From: Struthio camelus
Taxonomy: Eukaryota; Chordata; Aves; Struthioniformes; Struthionidae
Direction: 5' to 3'
Assembly: GCF_040807025.1 (NCBI RefSeq)
Contig: NC_090946.1
Span: 5,436,001-5,500,000, forward strand
Length of the DNA stretch: 64,000 bases
Positions 22,395 through 33,511 of the stretch are shown here, one piece after another. Numbering within the stretch: the stretch's first letter is position 1; the number at the start of each line of letters is the position of its first letter. The notes under the pieces are model-generated. The model was not told the DNA's origin. It searched no databases and saw only the letters and a program-made list of their open reading frames with translations. Position numbers and translations under genes: made by a program.

Positions 22395-23520
22395 ACGTCG
22401 TGTGGCATTGCAGTGCTGGAAGAGTGGTTCCAGTGATGAGCAGCTCCTACCACATCTGGCTTCATTTGCAACTGGCTTTGCTTCTTGTTGGCTTACAGTA
22501 CAAACAGCAGTGCAGAGCACACGTGGTGAGGGAGCTCCTTCGGCCTCTCTCCATCCTCATGCACTACTGAACCCTCCTCTCCTGCCTCAGCCCTTTCCCA
22601 AAGTGCAGCGGCCCAGGAGCGGCCGTGTTGGCAAAGCTCATCCTCACTTCCTCCTCCTCTACAGGCCCTTTTCCGCTGGAGCTCAGTCCACCTTAGCCAC
22701 ACCACCCTCTGGAGAGGCTAACCCCAGACTGCTGCAGCAGTCCCCTTCACCCGCACGGTCAAGGGCACTGCCACCACTCTCCCATGACCCTCACCTTTGT
22801 CCCCAGAGCTCCCGGCTTGCTCTCAATTTGCTCCACCTCTCCCTCTCTCACCGCAAAGAGGTACCCATATGCAAAAGCAGAACATTATCTCTGTCAGAAA
22901 TGCAGCTGGCTGAGCAGAAGCAACTGGCAAGATGCTGCCTGATGACAGGATCCCACAGACACGTGTGCTGGGGCAGGAGCGCAGCGGCTCCACCTCACGC
23001 TGCCCCACATCGGTAAGTGGGCTGCCACAGCCACTTCCAGGCGGGGGCTGGTGTGCAGTGGGGTGGGAGCCACCTCCTTCCTGGCTCCGTGCTGCGTGGG
23101 GCGAGCACGGCTCCTGCGGGGGCTCGTGGGTTGCAGGCCACACACCTGCAAGCAGCACAGGCGGTTTCTAGCCTAGAGGCAGCCCCAGGGCGTGTCCTGT
23201 GTGGAGGGCCACAGAGCCAAGGTCCCTCAGGATTTCCCCCTCACCGGTGCCAGAGGACAGACCTACAGCACAAAGGAGCCTGCAGCACATGCTGTCCCCC
23301 AGCAGAGCAGGGTCCCTGTCGAGGCAGGGCTCTTGCCGGCCTCCCGAGCACAGCAGGGCCAGACCCAGCCCCATGCGGGCACAGCCGTGGAAGGGCCCGC
23401 ACGCCCTGCACAGGCACCTAGGTGGGGAGCCCTGCTCAGGGACAGCAGGCCGGGCAAGGCGCACATGATGCCAGAAGTGGTGCCGAACCGCATATATGGG
23501 CATGTACGGGGATGGGGAAG
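22395..23520. other. Upstream flank of receptor copy 3
   Basis: Counterpart of 2361-3519, but the last 200 bases are the version shared with unit 6. The conserved donor-like gtaagt is after 23012. No supported gene. Confidence 0.5.
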
Positions 23521-23662
23521 GTTATTGGAGGCTGGGGCTCCGTCAGATGGGAGATAACCCTCCTGATAACGCCTCAAAAGGTGCCTGCTGCGTTGATTGG
23601 CTCCCCTGGCAGCGGGGCCTGTACCTCTGCCTATATATTGCCCTCCCCGCTGCAGGGGGCTC
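23521..23662 (+). promoter_or_regulatory. Core promoter of receptor copy 3
   Basis: attgg at 23524-23528 and 23596-23600, agataa at 23552-23557, tgataa at 23564-23569 and TATA at 23632-23639, with the same spacing as in unit 1. Confidence 0.65.
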
Positions 23663-23723
23663 GTGGTGGCCTGGGAGGCAAGCAGGAGCTGGGGGCTGCA
23701 CTGCAGGAGAGGAGGTGAGCGGG

Positions 23724-26700
23724 ATGGCCACCACCAGCCAGCTGCCCACCAGGGCACTGGGGCTGCTCCTGTGCATGCAGCTGTGCAGGGGTGAGTGCCT
23801 GCGCGTTCTCTGGGGCTGGGGTGGCCTGCCCTCATGCCCAGAGTGGGAGGCAGCCCTGGAGCTGGCAAGGGCTGCAATGGTGCTGGCGAGACCGCTATGG
23901 GGCTGGGCTGGCCCCCATGGCTCTGCTCATTGCCACACCTGGGGCCAAGGGTTAGGTCCAGAGTGGGGAGAAGAGATCAGGAGGGCAGGGGACAGCTGTG
24001 GGACACAGCAACCTGGGCCACCCCCACACGGCACATGCCAGCAGGCTCCTGTAGTGCCCAGCTGGCACTCAGTGCCCTGCTTCACAGTCTCCCTCGGGTA
24101 CCCACAGGCACTGGGGAGCTGCGGCTGGTGGACGGAGGCAGCCGCTGTGAGGGCCGTGTGGAGGTGAAGCACGAGGGCCAGTGGGGCGCTGTGTGCAGCT
24201 ACGACTTTGACTGGGATGTCCGCGGAGCCTCCGTGGTCTGCAGGCAGCTGGGATGCGGCACTGTAGCACGGGCCTCCCCGTACACGCCGTTTGGGGCCGG
24301 GACCGGACGGATTTGGCTGCAACCCTTCTTCTGCCGTGGTACCGAGACAGCACTCCACAACTGCCCACACTTTGGCTGGGGCCAGCACTACTGCAACCAT
24401 GACACAGACATTGGGGTGACGTGCTCAGGTGTGGGATCGGGTGACTGTGCTGGGGCACAGCCCCTTGGCTGTGCGGGGCGGGAGAGGGCATCATTCTGTC
24501 AAGGGCCTCCCCTCTGGGGCCTCCCCAGGCAAAGACAGGGATGGGAGTGGGACCAGGGCGCAGCACCCTCATGGCCTGCCTGCCCACATCTCTGATGCAG
24601 ATGCCGTGGAGCTGAGGCTGGTGAACGGAGGTGGTCCCTGCGAGGGCAGGCTGGAGGTGAAGCTGCGGGGCCAGTGGGGAACAGTGGCGGATGATGACTG
24701 GGACATGGCGGACGCTGAGGTGGTGTGTCAGCAGCTGGGCTGTGGCTCAGCCCAAAGTGCCCCTGGCGTGACCCGCTTTGGGGAAGGGTCTGGACAAATT
24801 CATCTTGCACTGCCTGACTGTCGTGGGAATGAGTCTGTCCTCTGGGACTGCACAATCCCGGGATGGGGGCCGTACAATGGCCCCCATGACTGGGATGTTG
24901 GTGTGGTCTGTCAAGGTAAGAGCTGTGGGACGGCCCCATGCAGCCTTGCACCTGGGGCCGGTGTTGGCAGCAACAAGACTCTCGGGGCAGCCCCTCCACA
25001 AGCCCCCAGTGGATCTCGAGGGACCCCCAAGAGACCCCAGGCTCTCTGCCCCGACAGGATTTGTGCGGCTGGTCGGCGGGGACGGTGCCTGCTCGGGCCG
25101 CGTGGAGGTGAGGCAGGGCCGTGCCTGGGCCACCCTCTGCGAGGGCCATGTGGACCTCAACACCGCCCACGTCATCTGCAAGGAGCAGGGGTGCGGAGCA
25201 GCTCTGGCCGTCACCGGGGCGGCGCGCTTTGGGGCAGGAGCCGGGCCCATCTGGGACGGGGGCTTCGAGTGTGCAGGCAACGAATCCCTCCTGTCCACCT
25301 GCGCCCGACGACTGCCCCACGGCCAGCGCTGCAACCACACCAGCGACGCCGGCGTCGTCTGCTCCCGTAAGAGCACGCGGTGAGGGGCAGAGGCTGCAGA
25401 TGGGGGCTGCGGGGAGATGGGAAGTGGGCACAGGGTGGTCCTGGGCAGGGATGGGCGGAGAGGCTGCGGGCTGCCTTGTGGCAGCCCCCAGGGTGCCGGC
25501 AGGCAGAGGGGTCGGGGCAGGCAGAGGGCTGCCGTGCCTGCATGCCCCCACCGTCCTATGGGGACAGCGCTCGGCACCGGGGCCCGTCGCCTCCAGCGCC
25601 CTTTCTCCATCGCAGCCTACACGGGCTTCAGGCTGGCCAACGGCAGCACGGCGTGCGCAGGGCGAGTGGAGGTGGAGGCGCGGGGCACCTGGGGTGCCCT
25701 CTGCGACGCCGGCTGGGACGAGCCCGACGCCCACGTGCTCTGCCACCACCTCGGCTGTGGCTTTGCCACCTCTGTGCCCCGCGGAGGGTCTTTTGGGGCA
25801 GGCACCGGCCCCGTGTGGCGCGACACCTTTCACTGCAGCGGCAGCGAGTCCCACCTGGCAGAGTGCCCTGCCACGGCGCTGGGCATCCCCGCCTGCTCGC
25901 CAGGCCACACTGCCGCCGTCCAGTGCTCAGGTGCGTGTGGGGCGGGCAGCAGCGGCCACGAGGGCCTCCTGGCGGGCAGGGCACCGGGCACCCCAACACT
26001 GCGGGGTCCCACTCCCCGGGTTGCCACTGCCACCAGGAGCTGTGGGGCGCAGGGCGCGTCTCGGGCAGCACGGCCATTTCAGGCCAAGGGGAGGGCTGAG
26101 GCAGGTGCAGAGCAGGAGGGAGCCCGCCTAGAGGAGGGCAGTGGCGCCGGGCTGTCCCCCTCCGTGCCGGGGGCTCCGCGGCCCCCCCGGTGCTGCCATC
26201 TGCCCCGGTGCTGCTGCAGCCACGCCAGGGAGGGATGTGGCGGGCGCTCTCTGCTCTGCCCCACCGCCCCGGCCCCGCTGGCAGCCCTCGGAGGGCTCGC
26301 CGGCCATCGACGCCGCCTCTGGGCTGGCGGGGCCGGGGGCGGGCGGGGCCCTGCGGGCAGGCCCAGCCCCCAGCGCTCCCCGCAGCCCCCTCAGGACATG
26401 TGCCCTCTCGGAGGGACCAGGTGGCGCTGAACCCCTGCGGCTGGTGGACGGGGAGAGCCGCTGCGACGGGCGCCTGGAGATGGCCCTGGGCGACGCCTGG
26501 GGCCCGGTGCTGGCCGAGCGGTGGGACGCGAGCGGCGCCACCGTGGTGTGCCGGCAGCTGCGGTGCGGCGCGGCGGAGCAGGCCTACGCCGCCCCGCTGC
26601 TGGGACCAGCGTCGAGCCGCGTGGGGCTGAGCGGGCTCCGGTGCGCAGGCACGGAGGCTCGCCTGGCCCACTGCAACGCCACGGCCGCCACGGCTGCACC

Positions 26701-29700
26701 GGCGGGCCGCGCCCACCAAGCGGCCGTTGTCTGCTCGGGTGAGTGTGCCGGGAAGGGCCCCGGGGCCCTGGGGCACCGCCCGCACCAAAGGGGCTGCCCC
26801 AAGCCGGGCTGTCTCCCGCTGCAGGCAGCCGGCGCCTACGGCTGGTGAGCGGCCCCGGCCGCTGCGCCGGCAGAGTGGAGCTCTACGTCCGGGGCGCCTG
26901 GAGCAGCGTCTGCCAGGACTCGTGGCACCTGTCCGACGCCGCCGTCGTCTGCCGCCACTTGGGCTGCGGCCAGGCCCTGGCAGCGCCCGCCTCGGCCCGC
27001 TACGGCCGCGGCTCGGGGCCGCTGTGGCTGGGCGCTGGTGGCTGCTCCGGGGCCGAGGCCACGCTCTGGCACTGCCCGGCCCCGGCCCCGGCCCCGGCCC
27101 CGGCCCCGGCCCCGGGGCAGCGCGGGTGCAAGCAGGGCGCCGGCGCAGCAGCCGTCTGCTCAGGTCAGCACCGCCCTCCACCGGGGCCGGCGCCAGCGGC
27201 ACTCTGGCAGCGGCCGTGGGGCCAGCCCTCCCCACTCGCCTCCCTGCCCACCTCCCAACACCCTGGGCACTGCCGGCGGGCAACGCGGCGCCTCGGCCCC
27301 GCCGACGTGGGCTCCTCTCGCTGCCTGGGGGAAGCGCTCGGGCTGGCGGGGCTGTGTGCCCGACGCCAGCTGAGCTGCCACCTCCGTGCTTGCCCCTTGC
27401 AGAGCTCACAGCCCTGCGGCTGGTGGGCGGCAGCGGCTGCGCCGGGCGCCTGCAGGTCTTCTACAACGGGACGTGGGGCAGCGTGTGCGCCAACGGCACC
27501 AGCCGCGCCACAGCCGCCGTGGTGTGCCGGCAGCTGGGCTGCGGGGCCGGGGGCAGCCTGGCGGCCGTCCCCGCAACCCCCCAGGCCGGGGGCCCCGCCT
27601 GGCTGGCCTGGGTGCAGTGCGGCGAGGGGGCCGACTCCCTCTGGCGCTGCCCCTCCGCCCCCTGGCACCTGCACCACTGCCGCTCCCCCGGGGACACCCA
27701 CATCACGTGCCACGGGCAGCCTCCAGCCAACAGCGCGACTCCCACACCAGCCCCCACCACCGCCTGCCCCGCCGGCGCAGCCTGCACAGGTAGCTCTGCC
27801 CGCCCAGGCCAGCACCGTGGCCCCACGCACCCTCCCGCTCTGGCCGCTGCAGTCCAGGGCAAGGCCAGCACCTCTGGCAAGGACAGACCTGCTGCTGGCC
27901 TGCTGCCACCCCTCCGCCCAACACAGGGCTTGACCCCAGGCCAAAGGGTGCCCTCCTTGGCCTCCCTGTCCCGGCAGCCACTCCCCTGCATCCCCCCCAG
28001 GCATCCACTCCTCCTCTGGACAATGCAGCATGCCAGAGGCTCCACGGCCTCCCTCCACCTCCACCGCCTTTCCATGTCCTCACAGGTGCCCCCAGGAACC
28101 CCCCAACACCTGCTGGGGCCATGCCGCTGACCACCGTCCTCTGCATCGTCCTGGGGACCCTTCTGTGCCTGGCCCTGGGGGCCCTTGCTGTGCAGGCATG
28201 GCGCTCCATGGCTCGGCGCACAGGTGAGTCCCACCGGGGGTCTCTGCGGCTGAAGCTACCAGGACGAGGGGTCCCGGCAGAGCCAGAGAGGCCTGGGGGC
28301 TGCTTATGTCTCCTGGCACTGCCCGGCCCAGCTGCACAGGCTGGGACAGGCACAGCAGAGCAGGCCAGAAGGCCAGTGCAGAGCTAGGGCAGGACCCGGC
28401 ACAACATGGGCACCACGCAGGGGCACCACAGCCACTCCGACAACAGGGCAAAACCCCTATGGGGCTGGGCCACAGGGTTATCATGGGGAGAGCTGGTGAC
28501 CTCCAGCATCCCACGTGCTGCACCCACGGCCTCGGGTTATCACTGCCCTTCATTTCCAGGCCCCCGCAGAGCTGCAGATACACTCTCAGAGGCAGAGGCC
28601 GTCTATGAGGAGCTCGACTACACCCTGACACCCGAGTACCAGCAGGTCCCCAGTGGCTCAGGTGTGTGCACCCTGGGCCTGACAGCCAGTGGCGCGTTGA
28701 GGCCCCCACGCAACCAGCTCAGCAGCCCGGCAGGGAGCCTGCCCACGTGCTGGCCACAGGGAGGGAGCTGCAGCAAGGGGGCCTCCTGGCCAGCGGCAGT
28801 CCTCGCTCTGCCAAGAGGACATCCTGTCCCCGCTGCTGGCCAGGCCATGGGGCCACACACCCTGCCATAACACCCCTTCTCCAGCCTCACCATCGCAGGG
28901 CTCAGGGACCAAGCTGCCCTATTACACCCAGCACAGCATGGAGGACAGCAACCCCGGGACAGCAGCAGGTACAGGGCCGGGGTGCAGGACCAGGCTGCCA
29001 CGCACCCACAGGGGCAGCCCTCACACCGCAGCTGGTACCGGCACACACCTCATGCAGTGGGCAGGGCAGCACCTCCCCTTGGTCCTTTGCTGGGCCGCCT
29101 CTTGGAGTTGGGGACCGAGTGTCAGGGATGGTGGCTCCAGCCGAGAGCTGGCGGCCTCACAGAGCAGGCCCCAACGTGGGCATCCCCGGCACCGTGGCCG
29201 GTGGGGGCTGGCGTCACTGGAGCCCGGGCTTGGCCTCGCTTTCACTCTCTGCTGTCTGATGCAGACGTCCCTGGCCTGACCAGGCACGAACCCCCGGATG
29301 GGTACGATGATGCCTCCACCGTGCTGGAGCCAGGAGAGGCCGCTGCTCCGGGGTCAAGTGACGGAGGTGTGTGCGAGGCTGCGGCACTGGGAGGTAAGAG
29401 GTATCGGAGATGGCATGGGGAGCGCTGCCGTGACAGAGGCCGTACTGTCCCGCCAGCAGAGCTGGTTCCCCTGCACTTTGTCGGGGAGATGGGCAGCACA
29501 TGGGTACGGAGGAAGCCCTGGCCGGGGCCTGGCATCCGGGGCACGAAGCAGCACCTGCCAGGCACTGGCCTTGCTGTCCACAGCGGGGAGCCAGCCCTCC
29601 CTCAGCCCCCTAGAGCCGCCCGCAACCGCCACAGACGCCCTGGCCTCAACACACAGTGACACGGGCTACGACGACGTTGGCATTGGTAGTCTCAGGACGT

Positions 29701-29708
29701 CTCTCTGA
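23724..29708 (+). CDS. WC1/CD163L1-like SRCR receptor, copy 3 (intact, seven SRCR domains)
   Basis: Exons: 23724-23790, 24108-24428, 24601-24915, 25058-25366, 25616-25930, 26421-26738, 26825-27163, 27403-27789, 28086-28223, 28560-28661, 28906-28968, 29265-29393 (or 29366), 29584-29708. The joined frame is open and gives 975 aa: signal peptide, SRCR1-7 (each about 103-113 residues), Pro/Thr-rich stalk, a transmembrane helix (VLCIVLGTLLCLALGALAV) followed by basic AWRSMARR, and a tail with AVYEELDYTL, DGYDDAS and terminal GYDDVGIGSLRTSL. Domains 1, 3, 4, 6 and 7 have eight cysteines (group B). Domains 2 and 5 lack C2 and C7. In WC1 the tyrosine of YEEL is a Src-family target that tunes T-cell receptor signalling, so a co-receptor role is inferred. 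Intron 1 is 317 bases and unlike the 549-base intron of the other copies. SRCR6 carries six Pro-Ala units. Confidence 0.88.
27076..27117 (+). repeat. Coding hexanucleotide repeat (ccggcc)n in SRCR6, copy 3
   Basis: Six ccggcc units, one more than in the other copies; the frame is kept. Confidence 0.9.
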
Positions 29709-29942
29709 GGACAGCAAGGCTGCCCCACAGCAGTCCCTGAGGACACGTGCGACACAGTAGGGCTCTGCCCCTGCGGAGCCACAGCCTGGCCATGGTGGGG
29801 ATCACCCGCTCAATGTATAGCCCACTGGGGCCTGATGAGGACTGCGGGCACAGTGGGGAACTGCCTCCAGCCTCCCTCCCACGCAGCCCTTCAGCACTAC
29901 CTGAGTTTCTGTACACTTCCCCTGGGACTGTCTCGCTTTGCG

Positions 29943-29948
29943 ATTAAA
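29943..29948 (+). promoter_or_regulatory. Poly(A) signal of copy 3 (attaaa)
   Basis: attaaa 235 bases after the stop codon, as in the other units. Confidence 0.7.
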
Positions 29949-30273
29949 AGCCCACAAGTGCTTGGAGGCTCGGCTCCAGGGCCAGTGCTCTTCTGCGAGA
30001 GCCCTCAGTCAATTGCTGCTCTGCGCCTGGTCCCTGGTGTCTGTACGCAGTGGGAAAGTGCCCCCGCTTGGGCACAGCGGCTGTTGGTTGTGCTGCATCT
30101 GGGAAAAGTGTGCCCGCGTGGGAGGTGAGCTTCCCCTGGGAGAGAGAAGGATGCCCAGCAGCTGTGAAGCGACTGTGGGCAGGCGCTTGCCACCCTCGCC
30201 CCTGCCCTGGCAGAGGGCTCTGCCATGTGGGATGGAGGGAAAGTGCTGGGGTGGCGTCAGGTGCTGGCCACTG

Positions 30274-32150
30274 CATCACAGAATCCCAGAACAGATGAGG
30301 TTGGCAATGACCTCTGGTGATCATCGAGTCCAACTCCCCCTGCTCAAGCAGCGCCACCTCCAGCCCATTGCCCACGACCCTCTCCACACACCGCTGCAAT
30401 ATCTCCAAGCAGGGACACACACTCACACAACCTTTCCGGGAAAACTGCTCCAGGGCTCCCGCACCCCCACAGGAAACAAGTTTCTCCCCCTCTCCAGACA
30501 GAACTTCCTCCCTTTCAGTTTGTGCCCATTGCCTCGCCTCCTCTCAGTGGGCCCCTCTGACAAGAGTCTGGCCCCATCCTCTTCACACCTTCCCTTCCGA
30601 TATTCATACCCACCTATAAGATCCCCCCTCACTCTTCTCTTCTCCACACTGTACAGCCCCACCTCTCTCAGCCTTTCCTCCTATGACAGATGCTCCTGTC
30701 CCTTCAGCATCTTGCTAGCCCTTCCTTGGACTCGCTCCAGCAGCTCCACGTCTCTCTTGTATTGGGCAGCCCAGAACTGCACACAGCAGCCCACACGGGG
30801 CCTCCCCAGGCAAGAGCTGAGGGCAAGGATCACCTCCCTCGACCTCCTGCCAACACTGCCTAATGCAGCCCTGCACACCGTTGGCCTTCTTGGCCATCGG
30901 GCCACAGTGCTGGCTCACGGTCTGCTTGTTCTCCACCAGGCCTCCCTGCTCCTTCTCTGCACACCTGCTTCCCACCACCTCAGCCCCCAGCCTCTACCGG
31001 TGCCGGGGCTTATTTCTCCCAGCTGCAGGCCTCTGCACTTCCCTTCACTCAACTTCAAGACGCTCCCCTCTGCCCATCGCTCCACCCTGGCCAGCTCCCG
31101 CAGAATGGCACCTCTGCCCTCTGACCTAGCAGCCACTCCTCCCACCTTTGGCTCATCAACAAACTTGCTGCCAGCGCCCTCTCTCCCTTCCTCCAAGTCA
31201 CTGAGCAATAACTTGAACAATACTGCACCCACTCTTCACCCCTGGGGCACACCACGAGGGGATACACGCCGATCCACCTCAACTCTGTCCCGCTCTGCAC
31301 AACCCTCTGAGCTCTGCCATACAGCCAGCTTTCAAGACACCACCCTCTCTGCTCCTCTCACCCACACTTCCTCAGCTTCCCTATGAGGATGTGAGGCGAG
31401 ACAGGGTCCAAAGCCTTTCGCTAGTCAAGGGACACAGCATCCACTGCTCTCACCTCATCTACCCAGCCTGGCGTCTCATCACAGAACGCTCTCCGGTTGC
31501 TTAAGCAGGATTTCTCCCCCATTCACTCCATGCTCACTGCTCTGGATCACTTCCTTAGCTGCCAAATGCTTGGAAATGGTGTCCAGGATGAGCTGCTCCA
31601 TCACCTTTCCAGGCCTCGAGGTGAGGTTGCCCGACCTGCAGTTCCCTGCACCCCGCTTCTTGCCCGGTGGGAAGACTCACTCCAGTCCGACATTTGCTTT
31701 CTTCCAGGCCTCAGGCACCTTCCGTGATCGCTAAGCCCATCCTCCTCCAGCAGCCAAGTCTGCCTTTCGCCAGGCTTTCTCCCTGCTCTCCAGTGCCCGG
31801 GAGTCCCCAGGTAAAGACCACTCTTGCCAGTAAAGACTGCACCAAAGGCCGCACTCAGCATCTCTGCCTTTTCTGTCTCCTCTGGCACCACCACCCTTGC
31901 CCCGTTCACCAGCAGGCCCACCGTTTCCCTACTCCTCCTTTTGTCACCCAGCTATTTTAAGAAGCCCTCCGTGTTGTCCTTCACATCCGTCGCCACATTC
32001 AACTCCCAGCGGGCCTTGGCCTTCCAAGACCCACCCCTGCCTCCTTGCACAACCTCCCTTTCTTCCTCCCAGGTTGCCTCAAGCTGCCTCCACACCAGCC
32101 CTTCTTCACGTTTGGCGAGTTCTCCCAAGCAAAGCCAAGCTGGGAAACTG
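30274..32150 (-). mobile_element. Old, 5'-truncated CR1 LINE fragment, unit 4 (type B then type A-like)
   Basis: The first part matches unit 3 (type B). From about 31090 onward it matches unit 1 at a constant offset of 29790. The 29949-30273 stretch before it is the common 3' flank with no gene. ORF2 is decayed throughout. Confidence 0.85.
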
Positions 32151-33309
32151 ACGTCGTGTGGCATTGCAGTGCTGGAAGAGTGGTTCCAGTGATGAGCAGC
32201 TCCTACCACATCTGGCTTCATTTGCAACTGGCTTTGCTTCTTGTTGGCTTACAGTACAAACAGCAGTACAGAGCACACGTGGTGAGGGAGCTCCTTCGGC
32301 CTCTCTCCATCTTCATGCACTACTGAACCCTCCTCTCCTGCCTCAGCCCTTTCCCAAAGTGCAGCGGCCCAGGAGCGGCCGTGTTGGCAAAGCTCATCCT
32401 CACTTCCTCCTCCTCTACAGGCCCTTTTCTGCTGGAGCTCAGTCCACCTTAGCCACACCACCCTCTGGAGAGGCTATCCCCAGACCCCCTTCACCCGCAC
32501 GGTCAAGGGCACTGCCACCACTCTCCCATGACCCTCACCTTTGTCCCCAGAGCTCCCGGCTTGCTCTCGATTTGCTCCACCTCTCCCTGGCAGCCTCACC
32601 CCAAAGAGGTACCCATACGCAAAAGCAGAACATTATCTCTGTCAGAAATGCAGCTGGCTGAGCAGAAGCAACTGGCAAGATGCTGCCTGATGACAGGATC
32701 CCACAGACACGTGTGCTGGGGCAGGAGCGCAGCGGCTCCACCTCACGCTGCCCCACATCGGTAAGTGGGCTGCCACAGCCACTTCCAGGCGGGGGCTGGT
32801 GTGCAGTGGGGTGGGAGCCACCTCCTTCCTGGCTCCGTGCTGCGTGGGGCGAGCACGGCTCCTGCGGGGGCTCGTGGGTTGCAGGCCACACACCTGCAAG
32901 CAGCACAGGCGGTTTCTAGCCTAGAGGCAGCCCCAGGGCGTGTCCTGTGTGGAGGGCCACAGAGCCAAGGTCCCTCAGGATTTCCCCCTCACCGGTGCCA
33001 GAGGGGGGACCCACAGCACAAAGGAGCCTGCAGCACATGCTGTCCCCCAGCAGAGCAGGGTCCCTGTCGATGCAGGGCTCTTGTCAGAATCCCCAGAACA
33101 GCAGGGCCAGACCCAGCCCCATGCGGGCACAGCCGTGGAAGGGCCCGCACACCCTGCACCCGCTGCAGGCACCAAGGTGAGGAGCCCTGCTCAGCCCATC
33201 CGGATCCCCACAAGGATGGCTGGGCAAGCGCCCACCCACTGGTGAGGCGTGCGTGATGCCAGAAGTGGTGCCGAACCGCATATATGGGCATGTATGGGGA
33301 TGGGGAAGG
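32151..33309. other. Upstream flank of receptor copy 4
   Basis: Near-identical to 2361-3519 at offset 29790. No supported gene. Confidence 0.5.
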
Positions 33310-33450
33310 TTATTGGAGGCTGGGGCTCCGTCAGATGGGAGATAACCCTCCTGATAACGCCTCAAAAGGTGCCTGCTGCGTTGATTGGCTCCCCTGGCAG
33401 CGGGGCCTGTGCCTCTGCCTATATATTGCCCTCCCCGCTGCAGGGGGCTC
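33310..33450 (+). promoter_or_regulatory. Core promoter of receptor copy 4
   Basis: Same GATA, inverted CCAAT and TATA (33420-33427) arrangement as copy 1. Confidence 0.65.
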
Positions 33451-33511
33451 GTGGTGGCCCGGGAGGCAAGCAGGAGCTGGGGGCTGCTCTGCGGGGCAGG
33501 AGGCGAGCGGG

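Noticed and set aside
25628-27409. 593-codon minus-strand open frame (also 50737-52512 and 60716-62491)
   Set aside because: It is the antisense shadow of the SRCR4-SRCR7 exons; low-complexity Arg/Pro/Gly-rich composition, no family resemblance.
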